Shown one piece after another: positions 53,943-64,000 of a stretch of 64,000 nucleotides of DNA (its first letter is position 1; each line of letters starts with the position of its first letter). The stretch is from contig OV884057.1 of NCBI GenBank assembly GCA_930367215.1, forward strand, positions 206,883,621 through 206,947,620, given 5' to 3'. The position numbers and the translations under genes are program-made. The DNA is from Pollenia angustigena. Taxonomy: Eukaryota > Arthropoda > Insecta > Diptera > Polleniidae. Below the pieces are notes generated by a model. It saw only the letters and a list, made by a program, of their open reading frames with translations. It did no database searches and was not told where the DNA came from.

Positions 53943-54827
53943 AAAATGTGTTAAATTAATAAAAAAAACCTTTTTACAAGCCACAAATAGATGAAAGATT
54001 TAAAACCGAATACAGCTTGAAACGTGGTAACGATTCATTTTTGAATTGGAATGGGAACGGACAATATAAAAAAAAATAATTGGTTGAAATGTTAAATCAT
54101 AAGTATGGAATAATATGAAGGGGTGTAGGTTGTCAATTAATATGTAATATGAAAATGATCTCAATGGAATTAAACAAAATAAACATTAAGAATTAACTAT
54201 GGCAACAATATGCTGCTTATGCTGTTTTATTTTTGTTTTTTTAAATTTAATAATGAACAGTTAATCAAAATATTCATATTACATAAAACAAATTGAATGT
54301 AGTGAGGATTTTTTAATATGGCAAATAAACAATTAACGCAACTTACGTAGGCATGGTCCAACGATGTCAGCAGGCGCCGGTTGACAATTTATCGAAGACT
54401 GGAATCTTCAATAAACCTTACTGGTGTTAAGAGGTTAAGTGTGTATGAGTGAATCTTGCTATCGCAGAGAGAGTTTTTCTTTCTGTGATTAACAAAAATC
54501 ATTCACCACACACATTGTTTAGTTGTTTACTAAGTTTTTATTTAATTGATCATGTTATGGTTGTGTGTTGTGTGAATACTTATGTTTAAAAGTGTATGTT
54601 TCTTATATATAAGTTAGTGTATACTGTCTAAATGTAAGGTGTTTAAATCAAAAAAGAAAAAAAAACTATTTGAAAACTAAATGTTAGATTAAAATAGGTG
54701 ACTAAATAACAAAACGTTCGAAGAAATAAAATAACGCTTAATTAACACAAGATAAAAAAAAAACTTATTTAGGGTTATTTTTCCCTCTTATTCTTTTATG
54801 TTACGTTACGTTAAAACATAAAGTTTA
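53943..54827. other. No supported gene
   Basis: AT-rich DNA without recognised repeats or sustained coding frames. Confidence 0.5.
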
Positions 54828-55825
54828 AAACGAAAGTACGAAAAAACAGAAGTAAAGGAAAAAACATGTAGAATCAATTAAAATGGATAATCATTCAGGA
54901 AAGCAAATTTCGATCTACCAAATGTTAAAATACAATTTGGTTTAAGGATTGATGTTTGACTAGTGACGTCAGCAGTCGTCGATGGCTGCGAGTGTAAGAC
55001 GGCAAATCCATCTGATGAGATCGAGTGGTTGCGATCGAAACATGTCATGGTAACCTGCCGGCCAGGGTTCGAGCCCGAGCCACGTCAAGAATGAAAGATT
55101 ATCAATAACAATTTTTATTAATTTTCATGTTGTAAAATTCCTTTCTTCACAAAAATAATTTAATGAAAATTAAATTTCATGAACTTAAGCCTAATTAAAA
55201 ATATTAAAAATTTGGATTAAAAACCATAAATAGTTCAACAAAATAACCACAATACAAATTATTGTTAAAGCTAAGGCACGAGCTCTATGTGTACATTTGT
55301 CCTTCAAGTTGTGCTGAAAAAGGTCAACAGAAAGGAGAAAAGACAAAGTGAAAAAACAAAAAATGTACTTGGACTTCAAGAAAAATTCTTGACGAAAGTA
55401 CGGAAAAACAGAAGTAAAGGAAAAAACATGTAGAATCAATTAAAATGGATAATCATTCAGGAAAGCAAATTTCGATCTACCAAATGTTAAAATACAATTT
55501 GGTTTAAGGATTGATGTTTGACTAGTGACGTCAGCAGTCGTCGATGGCTGCGAGTGTAAGACGGCAAATCCATCTGATGAGATCGAGTGGTTGCGATCGA
55601 AACATGTCATGGTAACCTGCCGGCCAGGGTTCGAGCCCGAGCCACGTCAAGAATGAAAGATTATCAATAACAATTTTAATTAATTTTCATGTTGTAAAAT
55701 TCCTTTCTTCACAAAAATAATTTAATGAAAATTAAATTTGATGAACTTAAGCCTAATTAAAAATATTAAAAATTTGGATTAAAAACCATAAATAGTTCAA
55801 CAAAATAACCACAATACAAATTATT
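54828..55825 (+). repeat. Tandem linker-SINE array, two units
   Basis: Partial linker from 54828, SINE 55017-55263, linker 55264-55578, SINE 55579-55825. The two units are nearly identical. Same subfamily as 50110-51232 but with CATCTGATGAGATCGAG before the head, AATACAAATTATT at the tail, and GATGGCTGCG in the linker. Confidence 0.85.
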
Positions 55826-55837
55826 GTTTAAAATTAT

Positions 55838-57175
55838 ATTAAATTATTTTTTTATGAAGAAAGGAATTTTAGAACATGAAATTAGTTAAAATTTACTGAT
55901 AATTTTTCATTCTTGACTGAAGCTGGGCTCGAACCCAGGCGTTTTTTACGGACAGGTTACCCTTACATGTTTCGATTGCAACCACTCAATCTCTTGAGAG
56001 GGCTTGCCGTTTAACACTCGCAGCCATCGACGACTGCTGACGTCAATAGTCAAACACCACTCCTTAAACCAAATTGTATTTAACCTTTGGCAGATCGAAA
56101 TTTGCTTTCCTGAATGATTATCCATTTTTATTCATTTTACATGTTTTTCCTTACTTCTGTTCTTTCGTACTTTTGTCAAGAATTCTTCTTGAAGTCCAAA
56201 GTACATATTTTGTTTTGTTTTTAATTTTTTTTGTCCTTCTTTTTCTTGTTGACCTTTTCCAGCACAACTTGAAGGACAAATGCAAACATAGAGCTCGTGC
56301 CTCAGCTCTAACAATAATTAGTATTGTGGTTATTTTGTTGAACTATTTCTGGTTTTTTCAAATCCAAATTTTTAATATTTTTAATTAGGCTTAAGTTCAT
56401 CAAATTTAATTTTCATTAAATTATTTTTTTATGAAGAAAGGAATTTTAGAACATGAAATTAATTAAAATTTACTGATAATTTTTCATTCTTGACTGAAGC
56501 TGGGTTAGAACCCAGGCGTTTTTTACGGACAGGTTACCCTTTTTTCATTAAATTATTTTTTATGAAGAAAGAAATTTTACAACATGAAATTAATTAAAAT
56601 TTACTGATAATTTTTCATTCTTGACTGAAGGTGGGCTCGAACCCAGGCGTTTTTTACGGACAGGTTACCCTTACATGTTTCGTTTGCAACCACTCAATCT
56701 CATCAGAGGGCTTGCCGTTTAACACTCGCAGCCATCGACGACTAGTGACGTCAATAGTCAAACATCAATCCTTAAACCAAATTGTATTTAACCTTTGGTA
56801 GATCGAAATTTGCTTTGAATGATTATCCATTTTAATTCATTTTACATGTTTTTCCTTACTTCTGTTTTTTCGTACTTTTGTCAAGAATTCTTGACTGTCC
56901 AAAGTACATATTTTGTTTTGTTTTTCATTTTTTTTTGTCCTTCTTTTTCTTGTTGACCTTTTCCAGCACAACTTGAAGGACAAATGTAGTCAAGAATGAA
57001 AAATTATCAGTAAATTTTAATTAATTTCATGTTGTAAAATTCCTTTCTTCATAAAAAATAATTTAATGAAAATTAAATTTGATGAACTTAAGCCTAATTA
57101 AAAATATTAAAAATTTGGATTAAAAACCATAAATAGTTCAACAAAATAACCACAATACTAATTATTGTTTAAAAT
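55838..57175 (-). repeat. Inverted SINE-linker cluster
   Basis: Minus-oriented pieces: SINE 55838-55993 (tail missing), linker 55994-56312, SINE 56313 to about 56540 (head cut), a SINE joined in its middle at about 56541-56701, and linker about 56702-56984. A plus-oriented SINE tail follows at 56985-57170. These are the CCGTAAAAACGCC subfamily, unlike the adjacent plus array. The head-to-head junction at 55826-55837 makes a large imperfect palindrome. Confidence 0.75.
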
Positions 57176-57814
57176 TATAACTAAATTAGGAACGTCATTT
57201 TGTTCTCTTTTATCCGGAAAGGACTTCAAGAATGGGGTTTTATGGCTGGATGCTATTTAATTTTTATATTTTAGCCATTGGTCCAATAAATTAATGAATT
57301 TAGATTGGTCACTCTAATTACACTGGTGACCTTAAATTCGAAAATAAAAGTTATTATAGTGTTTTACATGGTATAAGGAGATAGTATAACGATTCAGTTG
57401 TAATTACACACAAGAAATTTAGTTTTAATATTAATATTGTATATTAATTTGAAACGTTTATTTCCGATTTAATGGATTTGTTGATGTTGAATTCCGGTAA
57501 ATGGATCTTATGTTGATGTCTAGTTAATGGACTTTCTGTCAACTTTCGGAAAATTTATCCTTAATTATGATCCGAAGTCCTTCTTTAGAGAGCAACAAAA
57601 TTCTACATAAAAAAAATAAATCGCACTTCTAAATTTTCGAGCCTAAAACCACAACTTAAAATACTCTTACCAGTTTCCGATTCGGTACCAACACGAAACC
57701 ACAAATAACACAATACCAATAATGAATCTGCCCACGTACAATAAAAAAACTAAAACACAATTTCAAATATTAAAAATTTTTCTAAACCCGTCTGCTTATT
57801 CAGAAACCAATTTC
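57176..57814. other. No supported gene; weak inverted ends
   Basis: TTTTGTTCTCTTTTATCCGG and AAAGGACTTC at 57198-57230 loosely pair with GAAGTCCTTCTTTAGAGAGC at about 57565. This could be a decayed TIR element of about 400 bp, but the match is poor. Confidence 0.35.
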
Positions 57815-58508
57815 AAAACAAGTAAGAAAGTATAGTCGGTCAAGCCCGACCATATGATACCCTACACCACAGTATTTAAAAACACATCATGCTTATGTGT
57901 CCATGGAAATATGGATTTATCTTTGTTTATAAACTTCATGAAAATTTGTGAGAAGCAGAAATTGGCCCCTGCCTCCCCTTGTGGTCCTATTTTTTAAAAA
58001 TTCTATAGCTAATGTGTCCCTATAGATATGGATCTATCTATGTTTTAAATTTCATTAAAATCGGTTTGAGAGGCAGAAATTGCCTTTATCTCCGCTCGTG
58101 GTCCGATTTTTTTAAAAATTTATACATTTTGTGTCCATATAGATATGGTGCTATCTATGTTTTAAATTCCATTAAAATCGGTTTGATAGTTTCTGAGAGG
58201 AAGAAATTTCCCCCTATTTTCCCTCGTGGACCTACGATTCGGACCAATTTCAATAGGCTTGGTCCTTGTACCAATAAGAACCTAAGACCCAAATTTTATA
58301 AAATTATCTCAAAAATTGCGATCTGTACTTTGCGCACAAGGTTACATGGACAGCCAGCCAGCCGGACGGACATCGTTAGCTCGACTCAGAAAGCGATTCT
58401 GAGTAGATCGGTATACTTTAAGGCGGGTCTAGGACCACTATTTTAAGGCGTTACACACATCAGCACAAATGCATAATACCCTCTCCACTATTGTGGTGTG
58501 GGTATAAT
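57815..58508 (-). mobile_element. DINE-1-like element, GGTCGGGC subfamily, complete
   Basis: Reverse orientation: AAAACAAGTAAGAAAGTATA and GTCGGTCAAGCCCGACCATA at the left, TACCCTCTCCACTATTGTGG plus TGTGGGTATAA at the right (58506). The interior carries three degenerate blocks with AATTTCATTAAAATCGGTTT. The 144-codon open frame here (58012-58446) is repeat-derived and has no domain. Confidence 0.82.
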
Positions 58509-59277
58509 GAATAAAATTTTTAAATTCATGACAAACTAAAAAAACTTAAAATCAATGAAAACTCAATTTTCAATTTGAATATACAAAAAAAATTATTATT
58601 TATATATGTAACTATTAAGAACTTATAAAGCCACAATAAAATGTTGGTAAAATAAAGAAATATAACAAAATAGTTTAGATTAAAATATCATCTTAAGAAG
58701 TCGCCATCACAACGTTTCGAGTTATTATACATTTCTGAAAAAACTTCAAAATATAAGCAAACAAAGGACCCTTTTGACGTTGAAAGAAGATTTTGAATTT
58801 TTCCGAAATATTGCTTAAAGCTCATAAAGGTAATGCGTTTTTTTTATTAAACCCAGAAAGATCTCACATTAAAGAGCTGCTCGAAATGGACCAAATACAA
58901 TTGATTTGTTTGAAGAAAGTTTTGGGAGAAGAAGACCCGTAATATGCGATTAGACTGTAATATTCCATCATGACTGGGCTCTGTCACATGTTGCGAGGCC
59001 AGTTAAAAACAACTACGATAAAAGACGTTGAAGGATTTTCTATCACTCTTATACCGTAGTTCAAACCATACCCTTGGAAGTGTATATAGACAATTGGTAG
59101 TGGTAAAAAGGGCTTCAACAAGTCGTCGACGTTAATTCGATCAATAAAAATTTTGTTAATATACCATATCCTAATATCACCAATGACTATTATTATCAAA
59201 ACTTAATAGCTTTTAATCCTGCAGATAAGTTTAGTTTTCATCATGATTGTTCCATAATTAACTCACTTGCTTAATAC
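58509..59277. other. No clear gene; possible decayed upstream part of the next LINE
   Basis: 58740-58940 has frames with charged residues (for example HIKELLEMDQIQLICLKKVL) but stops on all sides. It may be an old LINE or other repeat. Confidence 0.35.
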
Positions 59278-60300
59278 ATGGCCAGCTTTTTTGCCAATAA
59301 TATGGAAACATGCCAAAATTATTCCAGTCCCTTGAAAGGGAAATGATTACCGCCCAATTGCTATTCTACCTTACTTTTCCAAGGTCTATGAACACTCAAT
59401 GCATAAACGGGTAAACAGGTATGTGAATGTCTACAATTTGATAACGGATCGTCAATCCAGTTTCAGAACACGACGAAGTTGGATTACAGCTTTGGTTGAT
59501 GTAGTAGAAGAAGTTAGCAGTAACTTAGATGATGGCAAGTTATCGTTATTGGTATTTCTGGACCATTCAAAGGCATCTGATACCGTTCATCATTCTACCC
59601 ATTGTATGAAACTTTTGAATCAGTTTGGCTTCTCTTCACTTGCAGTTAAATTGATTCGATCTTACCTAACAGACAGAAGCCAGTCAGTTTTTATTAATGG
59701 GCTTACTTCTCGCTCTCTACCCGTCCTCAGAGGTGTCCCACAGGGCTCAATTCTCGGTACACTAGTATATAGGCTATATACTTATGTTCCGAAGCAACTT
59801 AGTTTTTGTAATACACAGATGTGTGCTGAAGACGTTCAGTTATACCTTAGCAGTACCAAGGAATTATCCGCATCCAAGTTAAATGAACTGAATTCTGACT
59901 TGAACAATATTTTTGCGTGGGCTTCTGCAAATGGTTTGAAAATAAATGCAAACAAGTCAATATTCTTGGCAATTTCTAGGAATAACACAAGAATGGAAAA
60001 TGAATTTAATGTTTCAATTGGGCAATCAAGAATTGAAGTTGTAAAAACCGCAAGAAATTTAGGTGTAATTTTCAACAAAAGTTTAACTTGGTCAGACCAT
60101 CTATGTGGTAAAATATACGGGCCACGCATCATGTCACCCCTATAAATATAAGTACTTTAAAAGCCAAAACTAATCTGCTGCCTCTTCTATTATACAGCTC
60201 TGAAATCTTTGCTGGATGTTCCTCTATAGATAAGAGGAAGCTGAACCCACTTATAATAACATTATTCGGTACGTTTTCGGTTTAAAAAGATTTGACAGAG
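59278..60300 (+). pseudogene. LINE reverse transcriptase relic (jockey-like)
   Basis: RT fragment with KGNDYRPIAILPYFSKVYEH at 59335-59396, then in one 248-codon frame RTRRSWITALVDVVEEVSSN, LVFLDHSKASDTVHH (first catalytic Asp kept), VLRGVPQGSILGTLVYRLYT and MCAEDVQLYL. The YADD box has become CAED, so the second catalytic Asp is Glu. LNNIFAWASANGLKINANKS, RNLGVIFNKSLTWSDHL and, after a frameshift near 60100, LLPLLLYSSEIFAGCSS follow. There is no endonuclease and the 3' part decays by 60300. The AT content matches its surroundings. Clade uncertain: jockey- or CR1-like. Confidence 0.75.
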
Positions 60301-60734
60301 TTTCGGAATTCTCAAGTAGATTTTGGATTTATCTTTCAATAACCAAATAAAAATGAAATGTCTCATTTTTATACATAAAATCATAATGACAAAAGAACCA
60401 GAATACCTTTTTAACCGAATACGATTTGCCAGAACGCGTAGAGGAAGATATATTATTCAATTTCGGCTTCCATGCATCTGAATGCCAATTTTTTGTTTTA
60501 AGCATCATATCCAAAACACAAACAACGCAATCAATTTTAAGACAGTGCTTATTGATTTCCTTACGTAAGTTTTCTTTTTATTATAATTAAAATCAATGTT
60601 GTTATTTCAGCTAGTTACATAAATATATTTGTGTTAATTCCCAGCTAGCATAGGATTTTTGTTAGCCATTATGTTTAATATACAACTCCTAAATCTTCTG
60701 ATTATTATCTTACGGTTAACAAAAACAAACAAAT
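60301..60734. other. No supported feature
   Basis: AT-rich; may include remnants of the LINE 3' region. Confidence 0.45.
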
Positions 60735-61660
60735 TGAACTTTCTTTAGTCCTATTTTCATCTAAACATGATGTAGAAACTAAATCCGCTATCATATTAGA
60801 GTTACTACAAAATTGCATTTATATATATTCCAGAGCACCTTGTAAAATGCATCTAATTTGCAAAAATCTAAATTATTTACATACAAAGATGATGTACTTG
60901 GCAAAAGAAAAAGTTTGATACCCATATTGCCCTATTTAAAACGAAGGGTTACCACCCCATTGCATTTTTGTCAAAACGCGAACTAGCACGAATATCAAAA
61001 AAAGCTGAGACATGTATTTAATTAAATCGACCAAACATTAAAATGTTTTAATTTGGCATTTTTATTCCAAACAACCCCGAACAAAAAAATTTAAAAACCG
61101 TTTTTTTACAGAAAATCCTTAAAAAAAGGACATGGATGATCGTCCTTGGATTGTATATACAGTTGGATTCGCCTTAAAAAAACCTTTCTTACGATACCCA
61201 ATTTGCATATCGACCCCTAACCGCGAAAATAATGTAAGCGCCAAAAATCAAATTTTACAGGAGAGAGCTTTTTTGTTTTATTCCATATTAATTTTGTATG
61301 AAATTTGTCGCTTACATTAAAATTGTTTTTGCTATAAAATCGTAACGGTACATTATGTGACCATGATATTTTAGGAGATGATGCAAGTGTTGTCAATAAA
61401 GTCATTTATTAAAAAAACGAAAATTGAAAATCATGTCGCTTACATTATTTTCGCTGTTAGGGCTCGATATGTTGGTTAAGAAACAGATTCTCAAATTAAC
61501 AAAACATGCAAAAATATACCCTTTTTCAAACTGGTCCAGCTCACGAGAGGTCAAAGCTGGAGCCGAAATATTTAAAATGTCATTTAAAAAAAGTTCAAGG
61601 TTCATTTTTAGGAGGGTACATCGAGCACTTTTTTTGGTGAGTCGCTCTAATGTATATAAA
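60735..61660 (-). repeat. R3 dispersed repeat, copy without the SINE dimer
   Basis: Reverse-oriented counterpart of 43210-44992. At about 60826 the sequence is continuous (GTAGTAACTC joined to ATATAAATGCAATTTT when read in reverse), where the other copy has 1.1 kb of SINE sequence. It carries its own insertion, a MITE at 61211-61466. Confidence 0.8.
61211..61466. mobile_element. MITE with CGACCCCTAACCGCGAAAAT ends and ATAT flanks
   Basis: A 256-bp element; the ends form a 30-bp TIR with 28 matches. ATAT lies on both sides (61207-61210 and 61467-61470). R3 at 43405-43435 reads ACCAACATATACCAATTGGG without it, giving the empty site. A third GTCGCTTACATT word is internal (about 61306). Non-coding. 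Confidence 0.85.
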
Positions 61661-61974
61661 AATATTAAAAATGTCGTGTACGTCGACGAAACATTCGCAA
61701 TATCAATAAACCTAAAAAAACATAAGCCTCTTTAACATCTGATTTTTGGAGAAAAATCGGAGAAAATTTTTTACATTATTACGTTAAGCTTGTCAAGAAA
61801 AACTAAACAGCTGATTACGCGACGTATACGTTTACGTTAGAGTCACGAGGCTTCTCGCCTTTAATACTGAACATCGCCTTTGGCGCGAAAACCATTCACA
61901 CGTTGACAGAAATATGGAAAGGGCGAAGGTTTATATTGTTTTAATTGCAAAAATCCTGCATTTTTTACTTTATG

Positions 61975-62350
61975 TGCACTACATAAACCCATGCTCTAGA
62001 AGCACTGCTGAATATACCCCCGGTTGAAACGCAGGTGAGGTACGAGGCGTTACTCGCGGCCGAACGACTCTTATCTCTTGGCGAGTTATATAAAGGTGAC
62101 ATTGATTGGATATACACGTTCATCGGACATGCCCGACCGATTACCAGAGATATGGAATCATGGTCGAGTGGAACCTTAGAGCAAACACCTGTGGGGATCT
62201 CTTGCTACACGCTTGGCTCTAAACTGGGGAATAAAACGGGCATGGGGCACTAAGAACCTGGAAACTGATATATCTCATCGTCTTTCCGATTTCACAAGCT
62301 ACCTGGCGGAAGTCCGTGCTATTACGGAATGTGTGAGATGGATTGAGGCG
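61975..62350 (+). pseudogene. LINE RNase H fragment, inactive
   Basis: Plus strand reads ALEALLNIPPVETQVRYEAL, LAAERLLSLGELYKGDIDWI, then GISCYTLGSKLGNKTGMG, and in another frame NLETDISHRLSDFTSYLAEV followed by RAITECVRWIEAT. This is the RT-to-RNase H region of an RNase H-bearing LINE. The first catalytic Asp of the YTDGS motif is Leu here, and a frameshift follows at about 62235. It is a different subfamily from the fragment at 7.4-8.2 kb. Stretches beyond 62350 are unrelated AT-rich DNA. Confidence 0.7.
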
Positions 62351-62879
62351 ACTATGAGGCGGGTACACGCTTACATATCGATGGTTTTCTTCCGCAACCT
62401 CGTAACTCAAAAACAACTACTTTTCAGGAGAGACCAAATACTTTTTTTAACCAAATATTTGAAACTTTTTGCTATATATTCTTTTATAATCCAAGAATTA
62501 GGAAAAATTCCGATAAATATGTAGGATAACAATTATGTTAGAGTTAATTCATGATAAAATATTTACCCTTTTTTGAGATGCGAGTTTTCTGCACTGCAAA
62601 ATTTGCTAGAAAACATGACATACGTTATTATCAATTAAAGTCACACAAATGAATTTTTTTTAAATAAATTTATTCCTCTAATATATATTATTAACTCCAT
62701 TAATTATTTTTAATTAATTTTTAAATTATTACAACATTTTTTTAATTATAACAAAACAAAACTTTTGAATTTCTTTTGAGAAATAAATTTTAATGATTTT
62801 TTGTACATCAGTTTTACTATTATTGTTTTTATTTTTAATAAGTGTAATTATGTATTTCTAATAATATTTTGTCTGTTGT
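62351..62879. other. No supported feature
   Basis: Very AT-rich (TTATTAACTCCATTAATTAT and similar). It lies downstream of the transposase-like gene and may include its 3' end. Confidence 0.45.
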
Positions 62880-64000
62880 TTATTTCTCATTCTTGCATTT
62901 TAAACTATGATAAAAGGTGTGGTAATCCTTCGGTATTAATGTTTTAAGAGATTGCAAATCGTTATACTTTTGACTAGATAAAGGAATTTCTTCTGAATAT
63001 AAGTCCTTAATTTCGGAGTCGATTGAATATTTTCTGTTTAAACGTTGAGGAAGAACTAGCCATTCGTTATCGAAAGATAGTTTAAACATTATCGTATCGT
63101 TGCAATATTTAAATCCTCTTATCTGTAATACAGTAGGGGATCCAGCTTTATTTCCAGGCCGAATTGATTTAAAAATTTTCAACTCAGAATAATTTAAAAA
63201 AAATTTATAATCAAGATATTTAACCTTGTATGGGTTTTTTTGTCTCGATTCTTCAATCAATTTAACGAAGTTACAAGGTACGTATAATTCTCGGTTTTTC
63301 TTACGCCTTTCGATAACAGAATGAACTGAATCACACTCCATTTGGGTGTGACCTTTAACTAAATATTTTTGATAGAGCGTAACCTTGTTTTTTGCTGCGA
63401 ATTGAAACAAAGAGTTAGCTATAGTTACATTACGGTTCTGAGCACTGCAGCCATCACTGTAAAATACAATTGGTGTGGTTAGGTCAACTTCAGTTTCAAA
63501 GAAATCAATCAGACAGGATGCAAAAACGTTTCCATCCAATCCGCCTTGACCCAGACATAGCATACTACATCCCCATTAGCTAAGTTGTATACTGTAAACT
63601 GATGACACTTTAATTTTTGCTTAAAATAAAGAGCACTAGCGGGTAAATATGGTATCATCTGCACAGCTTGAACATCTACCGTGAAAGCTTTTATTTCTCC
63701 AGCAATAGCCTTTATTTTATCAGTATCTTTTTCGTCTCTAGCACGAATTTTTTCCTTTACATGATTGTTGTACTCGTCTGCAGATATATTTTTATTTTTA
63801 AATGCGAAACAAACATCACAAAAATCTTTGCGAGGTTGGAAAATTGCTATATTCATATTTTGCATTTTTTTTTACAAACAACCCAGCTGTAATTTTACGT
63901 TCGTCCATATATTTTAAATAATCACGATAAACATCTTTTGCAGATTTATAAAAATTATCTATATAAAGTTTTTTAGTGAATTTGCGACAGTAGTGTGACT
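62880..64000 (-). pseudogene. DDE-type transposase pseudogene, superfamily unassigned, runs off window
   Basis: Minus strand. From the window edge: SHYCRKFTKKLYIDNFYKSA (64000-63940), a frameshift at a run of nine A at about 63875, IFQPRKDFCDVCFAFKNKNI, FTVDVQAVQMIPYLPASALY, a second frameshift at about 63510-63560, GGLDGNVFASCLIDFF, TTPIVFYSDGCSAQNRNVTI, LYQKYLVKGHTQMECDSVHS, then VIERRKKNRELYVP and a basic tail ending at 62882. The FTVDVQ and FYSDGC aspartates and the HTQMECDSVHS acidic cluster look like an RNase H-fold catalytic triad; CDVC is a possible metal-binding pair. Repetitive ORFs of this type are widespread in insects and other animals, but I cannot name the superfamily with confidence. 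The two frameshifts break it unless they are sequencing errors. Confidence 0.7.

Noticed and set aside
58012..58446. 144-codon open frame
   Set aside because: It lies wholly within a DINE-1-like copy, and its repeating residues mirror the internal DNA blocks.

Overview
This is 64 kb of very AT-rich, gene-poor DNA from a higher fly. A calyptrate dipteran such as a blowfly or house-fly relative is my best guess. The reasons are the many DINE-1/INE-1-like repeats (a hairpin followed by a CTTACTTG-TTTT terminus), a jockey-clade LINE with the insect Inr plus downstream promoter element, and the overall AT bias. No host protein-coding gene is convincing. Nearly every recognisable coding stretch belongs to a transposable element, and the window reads as a layered stack of insertions. 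Layout: 0-6.4 kb holds a DINE-1 end, two TIR elements and one complete DINE-1-like copy. 7.0-8.5 kb is a mariner-type transposase pseudogene interrupted by an antisense LINE RNase H tail. 10.17-14.42 kb is the one apparently intact autonomous element: a full-length jockey-like LINE with a 12-bp target-site duplication (TSD), core promoter, ORF1 (gag with three zinc knuckles), ORF2 (endonuclease plus reverse transcriptase), AATAAA and an A tail. 16-20.8 kb is a nest of mariner relics, a hAT-type element with an 8-bp TSD and several small TIR elements. 24-35 kb is mostly DINE-1-like copies, one carrying a LINE 3' fragment, plus foldback elements. 37.0-39.3 kb is a large inverted repeat whose right arm alone has gained two small TIR elements. 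39.8-40.0 kb is a solitary tRNA-derived SINE with an 8-bp TSD. 40.6-42.0 kb is a Foldback-like element with a 9-bp TSD. 42.4-46.5 kb is a scrambled hAT locus. 47.8-49.3 kb is a second LINE pseudogene. 50-57 kb has tandem and inverted SINE-linker arrays. 57.8-64 kb has a DINE-1-like copy, two more LINE relics and the start of an unassigned DDE-type transposase pseudogene that runs off the window. Functionally, only the jockey-like LINE looks able to make its own proteins: ORF1 would package its RNA, and ORF2 would nick the target and reverse-transcribe. The SINEs, DINE-1-like copies, MITEs and the foldback element carry no machinery and would depend on enzymes supplied in trans. Several loci contain both an occupied and an empty version of the same site (R3 repeat, palindrome arms, SINE tail), so insertion order can be read directly from the sequence. 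Coordinates of repeat edges are good to a few bases where a TSD or terminal inverted repeat (TIR) is given, and to tens of bases otherwise.
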